DNA from: Pseudoalteromonas aurantia 208
GTDB taxonomy: Bacteria; Pseudomonadota; Gammaproteobacteria; Enterobacterales; Alteromonadaceae
NCBI RefSeq assembly: GCF_014858725.1
Contig: NZ_AQGV01000012.1
Location: 62,001-126,000, forward strand
Direction of reading: 5' to 3'
Length of the DNA: 64,000 bases
The position numbers and the translations under genes were made by a program. Positions 1 to 8,489 of this stretch are shown piece by piece. Under the pieces are notes generated by a model. It did no database searches and was not told where the DNA came from. It saw only the letters and a program-made list of their open reading frames with translations. Within the stretch, counting starts at the first letter, position 1; each line of letters opens with the position of its first letter.

Positions 1-185
1 TCATGGATCATATGATAGTTTGGTAGCCAGGTGATAAAACGATTTAATGTGTTTTGATAAGGGGCACGATCAAAGCTTGGCGGGGCAATAATGTGCTCCA
101 TGATCTCAGGCTGTGGGCATTTAGGGAGAGCATGTGCTGACATTGAGCTAAGGATCAATGTACTTAGAAGGCATATTCTTTTCAT
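1..185 (-). CDS. Secreted protein of unknown function, N-terminal fragment
   Basis: The gene starts at an ATG read leftwards from 185 and runs off the left edge, so only about 61 N-terminal residues are visible. They begin MKRICLLSTLILSSMSAHA, a typical Sec signal peptide (basic start, hydrophobic core, AHA-type cleavage site), followed by a short mature part with Cys and several Pro. A good ribosome site (AGGAAG) lies about 6 bases upstream. The product is therefore probably periplasmic or secreted. The visible part is too short to assign a family; a periplasmic substrate-binding protein is one possibility, but this is a guess. Confidence 0.6.
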   Translation of the reverse strand, partial: MKRICLLSTLILSSMSAHALPKCPQPEIMEHIIAPPSFDRAPYQNTLNRFITWLPNYHMIH

Positions 186-306
186 TATTCTTCCTTTATT
201 TTACTGGGAAATAAAGTTTAGAATAAATACTCAATGTTGCAATTTTGTTATTTTTTGATGTTTTTAAACTAAATTGATAGGCAAATTCTTTATCGTGTTC
301 AAATAC

Positions 307-336
307 GGAGAATGAATGAAGATTCAGTCATTCTCC
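307..336 (-). terminator. Hairpin downstream of the ABC exporter gene
   Basis: A 9-bp perfect outer stem (GGAGAATGA at 307-315 with TCATTCTCC at 328-336) continues inward through TGAA/TTCA. It lies just past the stop codon of the leftward ABC gene. There is no strong T run after it, so termination is only probable. The rest of 186-349 is AT-rich and shows no gene. Confidence 0.4.
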
Positions 337-349
337 AAGGACCAAGAGC

Positions 350-2134
350 TTAAACAGATTTGAATTGCAATTGAACTAGTCGCTGATAAAGTTCACAGCT
401 TTGCATTAACTCATGATGACTGCCTATCTCTACAAGCTTTCCGGCCCCTAATACGGCTATTTTATCGGCATGCTGGATAGTTGAAAGGCGATGGGCGATG
501 ATAACTGTTGTGCGATTATGCATTAGCGTATCTAATGCTTGCTGTACATGATATTCACTTTCACTGTCGAGAGCACTGGTTGCTTCATCTAGCAGTAGGA
601 TATGTGGGTCTTTTAGAATTGCTCTGGCAATCGCAATACGTTGTTTTTGACCGCCCGATAATCGCACGCCACGTTCGCCTAAAAAGCTACGATATCCATC
701 AGGTAATTCCATAATAAAATCATGTGCGTGGGCTTTTTTTGCTGCTTCGATTACTTGCTCATCACTGGCGAGAGGGTTGCCATAACGAATATTATGCATA
801 ACATCGCTGCTAAAGAGTGCGGGTTGTTGTGGCACTATGGCCATTTGCTGTCGTAAGTCTTGTGGTGTAAGGCTTCGAATATCGACACCTCCTAGCAAGA
901 TCTCCCCTGATTGTGGGTCATAGAAGCGCTGAATGAGCTCAAATAATGTACTTTTACCAGCTCCAGAGGGCCCTACGAGTGCTAATACCTTGCCTTGTTC
1001 AATGATTAAATTCAATTTATCGGCAGCGGCCTGATTGGGACGAGATGGGTAATGGAAGCTGACCTCTTTCAGGGTGAGTTGCGCAGGTAAAGACGCTGCA
1101 ATGACATGGTGATTTGTTGGTGCCTGAATTAGGCTTTTTGCTTGTAAGATCTCTATCAAACGCTCGGTCGCGCCTGCGGCGCGCTGTAATTCACCAATCA
1201 CTTCAGAAATGGTGGCTAAAGATGATGCAACTAAAATGGCATAGAAAACAAAAGCACCAAGATCGCCACCAGTCATATGACCTGCAATCACATCACTACC
1301 GCCGACCCACAGCATACAGGTGATCGCGCCAAAGACGATAACAATGACGCCGGCAATGAGCGTTGCTCGTTGCTGAATACGACGGCGACCAATGGTAAAA
1401 GCTTGTTCAACTTCATCTTTAAATGATTGTTTTTCTTGCGGTTCTTGAGTGTAGCTTTGTACTGTCTTGATATGTTCAATGGCTTCACCTGCATAGCTGC
1501 CAACATCAGACATTGAGTCTTGACTTTGCCTAGATAGCGTTCGTACTTTTCTCCCATAAAACAAAATAGGGATGAGAATGAAAGGGACTGCGCACAATAC
1601 CACAAGGGTTAATTTAATATTTGTGGCGAATAGCATAAATAACGCGCCAATCAGCATTAAAGCACTGCGAATAGCCATTGATAACGACGAGCCAATAATA
1701 CTTTGTAGTAGAGTTGTATCTGTGGTTAAACGCGACATAATGTCGCCGCTTTTGGTGGTTTCAAAATAGCTGGGATGTAACGAAATAACATGATTAAACA
1801 CCGCCAAGCGAATGTCAGCACTGACTCTCTCACCGATCCAAGAAACTAAATAAAAGCGTAGATAGGTGCCTGCTGAAATTAATACGGTGATGATTAAGAT
1901 AAATTGTACGGCGCGTTCCAGTTGTTCTAGCGACTGCTCCGCAAAACCTTGATCGATTAACATTCTCACGCCTTGGCCAATTGATAGTGTCAACCCAGCA
2001 GTGAGAATAAGTGCCGCTGCTGCTAAGGCTACGCGCGCGAAATAAGGGCGAACAAAACGTTTTAATTCTAGCAAAATAGAGAGCTTTTTATTGCTTGATT
2101 TTTTGCTGTTGTCTGTAAGTGGATCAGTTTGCAC
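350..2134 (-). CDS. ABC exporter, fused permease and ATPase (MsbA/LmrA type)
   Basis: This 594-residue half-transporter has an N-terminal type I exporter membrane domain (about residues 30-325, six hydrophobic segments) and a C-terminal nucleotide-binding domain. Visible motifs are Walker A GPSGAGKST (388-396), signature LSGGQ (492-496), Walker B ILLLDEATSALD (from about 513) and a switch-histidine segment IIAHRLST. Such proteins work as homodimers in the inner membrane and export lipids, peptides or drugs; the substrate cannot be told from sequence. The start is a GTG (2132-2134) preceded by AGGAAAG. The gene stands alone, divergent from the subtilisin gene. MsbA itself is less likely because no lpxK neighbour is seen. 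Confidence 0.9.
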   Translation of the reverse strand: MQTDPLTDNSKKSSNKKLSILLELKRFVRPYFARVALAAAALILTAGLTLSIGQGVRMLIDQGFAEQSLEQLERAVQFILIITVLISAGTYLRFYLVSWIGERVSADIRLAVFNHVISLHPSYFETTKSGDIMSRLTTDTTLLQSIIGSSLSMAIRSALMLIGALFMLFATNIKLTLVVLCAVPFILIPILFYGRKVRTLSRQSQDSMSDVGSYAGEAIEHIKTVQSYTQEPQEKQSFKDEVEQAFTIGRRRIQQRATLIAGVIVIVFGAITCMLWVGGSDVIAGHMTGGDLGAFVFYAILVASSLATISEVIGELQRAAGATERLIEILQAKSLIQAPTNHHVIAASLPAQLTLKEVSFHYPSRPNQAAADKLNLIIEQGKVLALVGPSGAGKSTLFELIQRFYDPQSGEILLGGVDIRSLTPQDLRQQMAIVPQQPALFSSDVMHNIRYGNPLASDEQVIEAAKKAHAHDFIMELPDGYRSFLGERGVRLSGGQKQRIAIARAILKDPHILLLDEATSALDSESEYHVQQALDTLMHNRTTVIIAHRLSTIQHADKIAVLGAGKLVEIGSHHELMQSCELYQRLVQLQFKSV

Positions 2135-2576
2135 GTGTGCTTTCCTAAAATTAGGGAGGGAGTTTAGGCGTAATACAGCCTGCTCGTATATTTGCGGGTT
2201 GTTGTAATGCCCTTTATAGAAACTTTATGGCGAGAGTGCAACTGAGACAACCTTGATTTTCTGTAACATTTTATAATGTCGTCAACATATTGGACGCCTT
2301 ACACATTTGATGGTTTTTTTGACAACGAGAAAAATACAAAATACTGGCATTCCTAGTAATTAAAATGGGTAAATATGATGCGCAATCGTATTCAATGTTT
2401 AAATAATTATTCTTTAAGGTTAAATTTTTATTGCAAAGCAAGTTTCCTTACGATAGGTTGTACCTGAAATAGATGTTCCTTATTTAGATAAAAATATAGA
2501 AAGGGCAAGAAAAAGGACCACCTCCTGCACAGCGGATGCGCCATAACAATAATAATTTGCACGAAGGAAGTTCATA
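2135..2576. other. Divergent intergenic region, ABC exporter / subtilisin
   Basis: About 440 bases without a credible gene between two divergent genes. It is AT-rich and must contain both promoters. A TTGACA hexamer at 2319-2324 could be a -35 element for the rightward gene, but the matching -10 is weak and it lies far from the start at 2577, so the protease transcript may have a long leader. No riboswitch was recognised. Confidence 0.4.
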
Positions 2577-4571
2577 ATGAGTAACAAGTTTAAAATCAGC
2601 GCAGTGGCATTATCACTAATAGCAGCCAGCAGTGTGTCAAGTCTAGCGTATGCAGAACAGACCTATATCGTCAAAATGAATACCGGGTTACAAACGCATA
2701 ATCAGAATATATCAAGTCAGTCACAACACCGTATTAATGATGCTATTAGTAATAATGTTGTTGAAACGTTAGTCTCAACCGTTTCAGAGCAAGTTGTTAC
2801 TATGGTATTGAGTGAAGAGCAAGTTGCATTGATGACAGCCTCAGATCAATTTGTTTATATTGAAGAAGACTTTGAATACACACCTTTCTCCTCAACTCAA
2901 ATAAGCCCATATGGTATTGGCCAAGTACAAGCAAATTTGGTATCTGACGCAAATGCTGATCAGGTGAAAGTATGTGTTATCGACTCAGGTTATGACTTAG
3001 GCCACCCTGATTTACCGCAAAATGCAACTGGCTTTGCGGATGCTGCGGTTGGCTTATGGTACAAAGATGGATCTGGACATGGCACCCATGTTGCTGGATC
3101 TATCGCTGCTATTAATAATAGTGTGGGTGTTATTGGTGTGTTACCAAGTGACAAAGTGGGTATTCACGCGGTTCGAGTATTTGATGATGAAGGCAAACAG
3201 GGCCTTAACTCTCGAATTGGTCGCGCAGTAGATAACTGTGTAGAACACGGTGCGAATGTCATTAATATGAGTCTAGGTGGCGCATCAAAAAGCCAATACT
3301 TGGAAGAACGTCTAAATGCGGCCTATGATCAAGGTGTGTTGATTATTGCAGCAGCAGGTAACGGTGGTGATGCGACCTTAAGTTATCCAGCAAGTTATGA
3401 TAGCGTTGTATCGGTGGCCAATATCGATAAAGACCGCAATAAAAACGATTCATCACAATTTAATGCACAAGTAGAAATTTCAGGTCCAGGTACGGATGTT
3501 TTATCTACAGTACCAAGGGGTACTGGTATCGTTGCGGGTGTCACAGTTCAAGGCGCTGGCGCGTTCGAAGCGGCGGGTATGACGCATTCAGTTGAGGGGA
3601 AACTGAGCGCTGAATTGGCTGATTGTGGCCAAGCGCTTACGACCTGTACAGCGCCTGCAAAAATTTGCTTGATTGAACGGGGTGGAGCTACATTCGCGAA
3701 AAAAGCGCAAAATTGTGAAGCTGGTGGTGGTGTTGCAGCACTGGTATACAATAACGCCGCAGGATCTTTTGGTGGAACATTAGGCGATGCTAATCACGGT
3801 GTGACAATCCCCGTGCTAGCGTTGACGCAAGTAACAGGCAACAGTTTAAAAACCCACCTCTCAAAACAAGTTACGGCTCAGCTAGAGAGTATTTCAGATT
3901 ACGATGTTAAATCAGGTACTTCAATGGCAAGCCCACATGTCGCGGGTGTCGCAGCGCTTGTTTGGAGTAATCATAGTCAATGTACTAACGTTGAAATTAG
4001 AAACGCACTGAATGCCACGGCCATTGATTTAGGTGATGCAGGACGAGATCATTTATTTGGTTATGGTTTAGTGCAAGCGAAGGCCGCAGCAGATTATTTA
4101 ACGCAAAATGGCTGTGCGGGAACAGTTCAAAACCAAGTGCCAATTGCGCAGTTTAATAGCCAATGTACAGGTTTAAGTTGTTCATTTGATGCAAGTGGCA
4201 GCCGAGATACTGATGGCACAATATCACGTTTTGATTGGATTATTAATGGTCAAAATGTGGTAGGCAAGCAAGCCACTTATACTTTCCCCCAAGCTGGTAC
4301 TTACTCGGTTAAACTGACAGTGACAGATAATGAGGGTGCGACAGCCAACTTTAATAAAGCGGTGACCGTAACAGAGGGAAATGTGAGTGAAGGGTGTAAT
4401 GGTATTACGGCTTGGTCAGCTAATAAAACATACACTAAGGCTGGCACACTGGTTTCATATAATGGTAAAAAATATAGCAACAACTGGTGGCACAGCAATA
4501 AGAACCCAGAGCAAAACTCTAATGTGGGTAATAATTGGAAAGTGTGGACAGATTTAGGTCTATGTAAATAA
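2577..4571 (+). CDS. Secreted subtilisin-like serine protease (S8) with PA, PKD and chitin-binding domains
   Basis: A 664-residue secreted endopeptidase. Domains in order: signal peptide (1-26, cleaved after AYA), short I9-like propeptide (about 27-105), S8 catalytic domain with Asp136 (VIDSG), His168 (GHGTHVAGS), oxyanion Asn262 (AAAGNGG) and Ser449 (GTSMASPHVAG). A protease-associated (PA) insert lies at about 325-435, between the Asn and Ser motifs. A PKD domain (about 520-598) and a C-terminal chitin-binding-type module with WxxxxxY and NNWW aromatic residues (about 607-663) follow. Marine bacteria secrete such enzymes to digest particulate protein; the last module may anchor it to chitin (inference). 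The start has a strong ribosome site (GAAGGAAG). A strong terminator follows, so it is monocistronic. Confidence 0.95.
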   Translation: MSNKFKISAVALSLIAASSVSSLAYAEQTYIVKMNTGLQTHNQNISSQSQHRINDAISNNVVETLVSTVSEQVVTMVLSEEQVALMTASDQFVYIEEDFEYTPFSSTQISPYGIGQVQANLVSDANADQVKVCVIDSGYDLGHPDLPQNATGFADAAVGLWYKDGSGHGTHVAGSIAAINNSVGVIGVLPSDKVGIHAVRVFDDEGKQGLNSRIGRAVDNCVEHGANVINMSLGGASKSQYLEERLNAAYDQGVLIIAAAGNGGDATLSYPASYDSVVSVANIDKDRNKNDSSQFNAQVEISGPGTDVLSTVPRGTGIVAGVTVQGAGAFEAAGMTHSVEGKLSAELADCGQALTTCTAPAKICLIERGGATFAKKAQNCEAGGGVAALVYNNAAGSFGGTLGDANHGVTIPVLALTQVTGNSLKTHLSKQVTAQLESISDYDVKSGTSMASPHVAGVAALVWSNHSQCTNVEIRNALNATAIDLGDAGRDHLFGYGLVQAKAAADYLTQNGCAGTVQNQVPIAQFNSQCTGLSCSFDASGSRDTDGTISRFDWIINGQNVVGKQATYTFPQAGTYSVKLTVTDNEGATANFNKAVTVTEGNVSEGCNGITAWSANKTYTKAGTLVSYNGKKYSNNWWHSNKNPEQNSNVGNNWKVWTDLGLCK

Positions 4572-4606
4572 GCGATGATTTTTTAGTATCGACTTTATTG
4601 TTAATC

Positions 4607-4640
4607 AAAGCCTTTATGGTAGACCCATAAAGGCTTTTTT
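4607..4640 (+). terminator. Rho-independent terminator of the subtilisin gene
   Basis: A 13-bp perfect stem (4607-4619 with 4625-4637), 5-base loop and a T run (4635-4640). It starts 36 bases after the protease stop codon. Confidence 0.9.
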
Positions 4641-4656
4641 GATCACAATATGTATT

Positions 4657-4852
4657 TAACCTCAGCTCCGGGTAAGCGAATTTGCCCAATAAAGCTATTT
4701 TTCTCACTCTCGGCGTTGCTTTCATTTGTAATAGCCCGCTATTTACTGCATAAAAGCGCCTTGATATTGAACAAAATAGCATCATTGCGTTGTACGTAAG
4801 TTTGTTTGCAAAATATTTTCTATTCCAAAACCTTTATCCAAACCTGAGGTTA
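4657..4852. repeat. Palindromic intergenic element, copy 1 (MITE-like)
   Basis: This 196-base element has near-identical copies at 11971-12164 and 55594-55789. Its ends are imperfect inverted repeats: TAACCTCAG at the left and CTGAGGTTA at the right, extending inward to a TAAG/CTTATCC pair. The middle holds a conserved block ending CTCACTCTCGGCGTTGC and a central hairpin region around CCCG. In this copy the hairpin arms do not match: the left arm (4718-4734) resembles copy 2 and the right arm (4739-4757) resembles copy 3. No transposase is encoded. The element ends one base before the stop codon of the leftward amidohydrolase gene. A non-autonomous mobile element is the best reading. Confidence 0.85.
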
Positions 4853-4853
4853 T

Positions 4854-6119
4854 TTAGTTTTTAAAAACGGTGCCTTCTTTCATTACAAAGCGGACGTTTT
4901 CAAGCGTGCTGATATCGCGAAGTGGGTTATCATCTACAGCGATAATATCAGCAATAAAACCGGTTTTGATTTGCCCTACATTATTGAGCTTAAGCAAAGC
5001 AGCACTATGAATTGTTGACGACTGAATTGCTTGCAATGGGGTCATGCCAAATTTAACCATGCGTGAAAATTGTTGGGCATTGTCGCCATGAGGGTAAATT
5101 GCAGCATCTGAGCCAAACACCATTTTTACACCTGCGTTGACAGCTTTCGTAAAACTCTCGCGTTGTGCTTTTGAGACAAGTTTCTCTTTATTAATATTCT
5201 CTTGTGGAACACCATTGGCTTCACCAAATGCCAGTGTATATTCGGTGTTGTAAATGTCACAGGATAAATAAGTGCCATGTTTAAGTGCTAACTGAATGGC
5301 TTCTTTATCCATAAAGCTACAATGTTCTATACTGTCTATGCCTGCACGGATAGCGGCTTTGATACCACTGGTGCCATGAGCATGTGCTGCGATCACTAGA
5401 CCTCTCAAATGTGCTTCGTCAGCCGCAGCTTTAAGTTCTTGTTCGCTAAACTGTTGTACGCCAACCTTAGTGCCTTTTGAAAATACTCCACCTGTTGCAC
5501 AAATTTTTATTGTATTAGCGCCATATTTAATATTTTCTCGTACTTTCGCACGCACAGCCCAAGGGCCATCGGCAACGCCTGCGGAGAGAGATTTTTTTTC
5601 AGGGGCACTAAAATTATCATCACAGTGCCCCCCTGTAATTGAAATAGAATGCCCGGCGCTAAAAATACGTGGGCCAGGGATCTCTTTCGCGTTGATCCCA
5701 TCACGCGTTGCAATGACGCTATATCCTGACGCGCCCAAATTACGTACCGTTGTAAACCCGGCTAGTAATGTGGTTTTCGCATTTTTGACGGCTTTAACTG
5801 TTTGGCGTGGAATGGAGTAATTTCGAGAAGCTAAAAAGTTATCGGCAGCATCTGAAGTAAGATGAACATGCATATCCATCAAGCCCGGTACCAAAATTTT
5901 ATTTGGTAGGTTGATGGTCTGCGCACCTTTTGGTGGGCGCAGCTGTCCGTTTGTTGTGATGCGTACAATTTTGTCGTCTTTAATAAGTAATGTGGGGTTA
6001 TTAATGAGTTGCCCAGTGTGTACATCGAGGTAAGCTTTCGCGGTTAATAAGGTGGTTTGAGCGTAAGCTGATGATGCATAGGCGAGGGCACATGCAAGTA
6101 TGGCGTATGTTGATTTCAT
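4854..6119 (-). CDS. Secreted metal-dependent amidohydrolase (imidazolonepropionase/prolidase-like)
   Basis: A 421-residue amidohydrolase-superfamily enzyme with a signal peptide (1-20, ending SSAYA). The binuclear metal site is readable: His84 and His86 (HVHL), Lys205 (IKICATGG, the usual carbamylated lysine), His246/His248 (AAHAHG), His266 (SIEHCSF) and Asp338 (GSDAA). This is the pattern of the secreted subgroup that hydrolyses Xaa-Pro or other C-terminal peptide and cyclic amide bonds, so a role in periplasmic peptide breakdown is likely (inference). Length is normal for the family. It is monocistronic, and its 3' end abuts repeat copy 1. Confidence 0.9.
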   Translation of the reverse strand: MKSTYAILACALAYASSAYAQTTLLTAKAYLDVHTGQLINNPTLLIKDDKIVRITTNGQLRPPKGAQTINLPNKILVPGLMDMHVHLTSDAADNFLASRNYSIPRQTVKAVKNAKTTLLAGFTTVRNLGASGYSVIATRDGINAKEIPGPRIFSAGHSISITGGHCDDNFSAPEKKSLSAGVADGPWAVRAKVRENIKYGANTIKICATGGVFSKGTKVGVQQFSEQELKAAADEAHLRGLVIAAHAHGTSGIKAAIRAGIDSIEHCSFMDKEAIQLALKHGTYLSCDIYNTEYTLAFGEANGVPQENINKEKLVSKAQRESFTKAVNAGVKMVFGSDAAIYPHGDNAQQFSRMVKFGMTPLQAIQSSTIHSAALLKLNNVGQIKTGFIADIIAVDDNPLRDISTLENVRFVMKEGTVFKN

Positions 6120-6207
6120 GGTATTTTTTCTTATTGGGTTGTCTACTTTTTAACAGTATAGAGTAAGTCAAAATACCAAGCCAAAGGGTACACGTTAAAT
6201 GCCCAGA

Positions 6208-6810
6208 TTAATCGGATACTTGGGCTGGATATTTCGCCGCGCTTTTGGGGTATTGTTGTTTTATTCGTATTAATTCAGCCGGCACATCATCTGTTACCGT
6301 CACAGCAGGGAGCACCACAAATGCTTTTGAACGATAGTCAATGAGCATAGGCACAATGGGGACGTTGGCTGAATGTGCCATGTAAATAAACCCCGTTTTC
6401 CATTGTTGGGTATATTTACGAGTCCCTTCAGGGGCTAAGCCTAAGATTAATGCATCTTGTTCATGAAAAATGCGGGTAACTTGATTAACGATACCATTGG
6501 TCGCGCTTCTATCAACAGGGATCCCACCCATTCTTTTTAGAATATAGCCAATTGGTCCAATAAAAATACTGTGTTTTCCAAGGAATTTCACTTGGAGTCC
6601 GAATTTAAATTTAACTGCAATGGCTATGACAAAATCCCAATTAGAAGTATGAGGCGCAACCGCAGCAATAAATTTTGCTGACTGTGGAAACTCCCCAGTC
6701 ACTTGCCAGCCAAAAGCTTTTAATATGAGCGAACCAATTAACTGCCCAAAACGGTTATTAGTGCGAGGGACTTCTTTCGGGATCTGATGTTGTCTGAGTG
6801 GGTGCTGCAT
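6208..6810 (-). CDS. Lysophospholipid acyltransferase family protein
   Basis: About 200 residues of the PlsC-like acyltransferase fold. The catalytic HX4D motif is seen as PHTSNWDF and the acceptor-site motif as APEGTR; a GGIPVDR segment lies between them. These enzymes transfer acyl chains to lysophospholipids or related acceptors at the inner membrane. This small subgroup is distinct from housekeeping PlsC and its acceptor is unknown. The start used is the ATG at 6808-6810, preceded by AGAAGG with 7-base spacing. An upstream GTG would add 8 residues but would place that ribosome site inside the gene. It follows the small XRE gene on the same strand with a short gap and may share its transcript. 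Confidence 0.85.
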   Translation of the reverse strand: MQHPLRQHQIPKEVPRTNNRFGQLIGSLILKAFGWQVTGEFPQSAKFIAAVAPHTSNWDFVIAIAVKFKFGLQVKFLGKHSIFIGPIGYILKRMGGIPVDRSATNGIVNQVTRIFHEQDALILGLAPEGTRKYTQQWKTGFIYMAHSANVPIVPMLIDYRSKAFVVLPAVTVTDDVPAELIRIKQQYPKSAAKYPAQVSD

Positions 6811-6856
6811 ATTGCAACCTTCTTTTCTTTGCACTGTAGCATAATACCAAACCTTA

Positions 6857-7105
6857 TTAATTGGGTTTTTTCATACCAATGATAATGTTGGTAATATCAA
6901 GTAAATAGACATCTTCAACTAACCCAATGACATCATTCCAACGAGGGTTGAACTCATTATTTTCCCAACGGCGTAAAGTGCGTTCTTCAATGCCGTAGTT
7001 TGCGGCAGATTCGGCTTGGGTATAGCCTCTACTTTTACGAGCAAACTTAAGGATATCTGATCCGCGAGGTGTACGATTAATTCTTGCTGGTGCACTTTTT
7101 TGCAT
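6857..7105 (-). CDS. Small XRE-type helix-turn-helix protein
   Basis: An 82-residue protein with one helix-turn-helix domain over about residues 17-60 (ARKSRGYTQAESAANYGIEERTLRRWENN). This is the arrangement of Cro/CI-type DNA-binding proteins, with little else attached. The start ATG has AAGGAG about 10 bases upstream. It is transcribed divergently from an S24 repressor-like gene, with 263 bases between the two starts holding repeated TACGCA hexamers. That layout recalls a phage cro/cI switch, but there are no phage genes nearby. It probably regulates the shared promoters and possibly the downstream acyltransferase (inference). Confidence 0.8.
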   Translation of the reverse strand: MQKSAPARINRTPRGSDILKFARKSRGYTQAESAANYGIEERTLRRWENNEFNPRWNDVIGLVEDVYLLDITNIIIGMKKPN

Positions 7106-7128
7106 AATTTATATTCTCCTTCATTTAT

Positions 7129-7271
7129 TACGCATTAATGTATTTATAGTATGAAAGTTGCTATAAATAGGTGTATAATGCAGCATTAAATACGCACCTA
7201 GTCGTTACTATCTTTATGTAAATATCAATTTGCTGCGTATTTTTTTAAATTATAGTTTTAAAAATTACGCA
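7129..7271. promoter_or_regulatory. Candidate operator cluster between divergent regulators
   Basis: Four copies of TACGCA, in either orientation, lie at 7129-7134, 7191-7196, 7234-7239 (as TGCGTA) and 7266-7271, each embedded in AT-rich sequence. A perfect 9-bp inverted repeat, TATTTATAG (7141-7149) with CTATAAATA (7161-7169), lies between the first two. The cluster sits between two divergent helix-turn-helix genes, the usual place for shared operators. Binding is inferred only. Confidence 0.5.
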
Positions 7272-7368
7272 TTACAAATGTTATTTTTAATTTTTTGAGC
7301 CTTATTTCTTTCTTATAGGCATATAAATTCATTTTTTGGTATTTTATTTTTTAGAAGGCCTAACTTAC

Positions 7369-8094
7369 ATGACTGAAAATTATAATGAAAATAGCTGTGG
7401 TGATGAGCATTTGCATGCGTCATTTGCCACGCGTGTCGAGCAAGCCATCAAACCTGATAGTATACGCACGTTTGCGTCAAAAATAGGTGTTTCGGAAGGT
7501 ACTCTGCGTAGAATATTAAAGGGGGAAGACCCTAAGTTAAGTATTACCGAACGTATTGCGCGAGAATCAAACACAGACTTCCTATGGTTAGTAAAAGGTG
7601 AGGGCGAGCAAAGTCAAGATAGTTTGGCTTCTCCATTATTAAGTCAAAGTGTCGTGAATGTTGATGAGTTCCAAGAAAAGTTTGTACTGGTTCCGGGTTA
7701 TCATATTTCAGTCAGTACTGGATATGGTGCATTTAACGATGCAGCGTTAGTTGAGCGACACTTAGCTTTTCGTAAGAAGTGGATTGATTATAAAAACCTA
7801 GATAAGAGTCAATTAGCCGTTGTGTTTGCAAAAGGTGACTCTATGGAGCCGACCATACATAACAACAACACAATTTTGGTTGATCTATCAGACAAGAAAC
7901 TTAGTGAAGGGCTTATTTATGTGGTGCGCTTGGGTGAAGAGCTTTATGCGAAACGTTTGCAGCAATATATTGATGGCTCTGTACGCCTTATTAGTGATAA
8001 CAAAGAATATGTTGAGCAACATGTGCAAGCGCATGAACTCGATCAGCTAGAGATCATTGGCAAGGTGGTTTGGATTGGGAAGGATTTAGCGTAG
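7369..8094 (+). CDS. S24-type repressor-like transcriptional regulator (LexA/CI fold)
   Basis: A 241-residue protein with an N-terminal helix-turn-helix (about 31-55, ASKIGVSEGTLRRILKG) and a C-terminal S24 peptidase-like domain (about 105-235). The likely catalytic serine is Ser158 (GDSMEPT) and lysine Lys195 (YAKRL). The usual Ala-Gly or Cys-Gly self-cleavage bond is not obvious in the linker (VSTGYGAF is the nearest), so RecA-induced cleavage is uncertain. The start chosen is the ATG at 7369, with AGAAGG 10 bases upstream; the longer frame opens with TTG and lacks a ribosome site. It is divergent from the XRE gene and followed by a HIT gene after 62 bases. Confidence 0.85.
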   Translation: MTENYNENSCGDEHLHASFATRVEQAIKPDSIRTFASKIGVSEGTLRRILKGEDPKLSITERIARESNTDFLWLVKGEGEQSQDSLASPLLSQSVVNVDEFQEKFVLVPGYHISVSTGYGAFNDAALVERHLAFRKKWIDYKNLDKSQLAVVFAKGDSMEPTIHNNNTILVDLSDKKLSEGLIYVVRLGEELYAKRLQQYIDGSVRLISDNKEYVEQHVQAHELDQLEIIGKVVWIGKDLA

Positions 8095-8156
8095 CGCGAG
8101 TAGCCGCAGGCGAATATATATCTTATTCAAAAGTGTATTATGAAGGAGAAAATGGT

Positions 8157-8489
8157 ATGGACGATTTTTATTGTGAACAAGTACTGAGTAATAAAGTATC
8201 CGTTGATATTGTCATGGAAACGAGTGATGTGCTGGCGTTCCACCATACTCGGGCATTTTGGCCGGTACATATCGTGGTTATACCCAAAGCTCATGTGCCA
8301 TCTTTAACCGATTTAGGTGAGCACGACGTATCGATTGTTCACAAAATTATGGCTGTGGTAACGCAAGTCGCTCAGCAAGTTGAGGCGCAGCACGGTGCAT
8401 GTCGAGTATTAACGAATTTAGGTAACTACCAAGATTCAAAGCATTTACATTTTCATGTTAATTATGGAGAACCCATTACGACACGTTGA
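8157..8489 (+). CDS. HIT family nucleotide-binding protein
   Basis: A 110-residue histidine-triad protein. The signature HLHFHV followed by NYG lies close to the C terminus, and an upstream VIPKAH segment matches the nucleotide-binding region. HIT proteins hydrolyse nucleoside phosphoramidates or AMP-linked compounds through the middle histidine. The start is the ATG at 8157 with GAAGGAG 8 bases upstream; a longer frame would overlap the S24 gene and has no ribosome site. It converges with the TPR-GGDEF gene and overlaps its 3' end by 14 bases. Confidence 0.85.
   Translation: MDDFYCEQVLSNKVSVDIVMETSDVLAFHHTRAFWPVHIVVIPKAHVPSLTDLGEHDVSIVHKIMAVVTQVAQQVEAQHGACRVLTNLGNYQDSKHLHFHVNYGEPITTR

Noticed and set aside
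1288-1605. 105-codon open frame on the same strand as the ABC exporter in another frame
   Set aside because: It lies wholly inside the exporter's conserved coding sequence; no independent evidence supports it.
2319-2348. TTGACA at 2319 considered as a strong protease promoter
   Set aside because: The -10 at the proper distance is poor and the start codon is over 220 bases away; kept only as a weak possibility.
4519-4785. Minus-strand open frame with a peptide similar to one at 55516-55722
   Set aside because: Both peptides are translations of the MITE-like repeat; the similarity reflects the DNA repeat, and the frames run into flanking non-coding sequence with no ribosome site.
6857-8094. 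XRE/S24 pair considered as the edge of a prophage
   Set aside because: No integrase, replication, structural or lysis genes are in the window, and the flanks are ordinary chromosomal genes.
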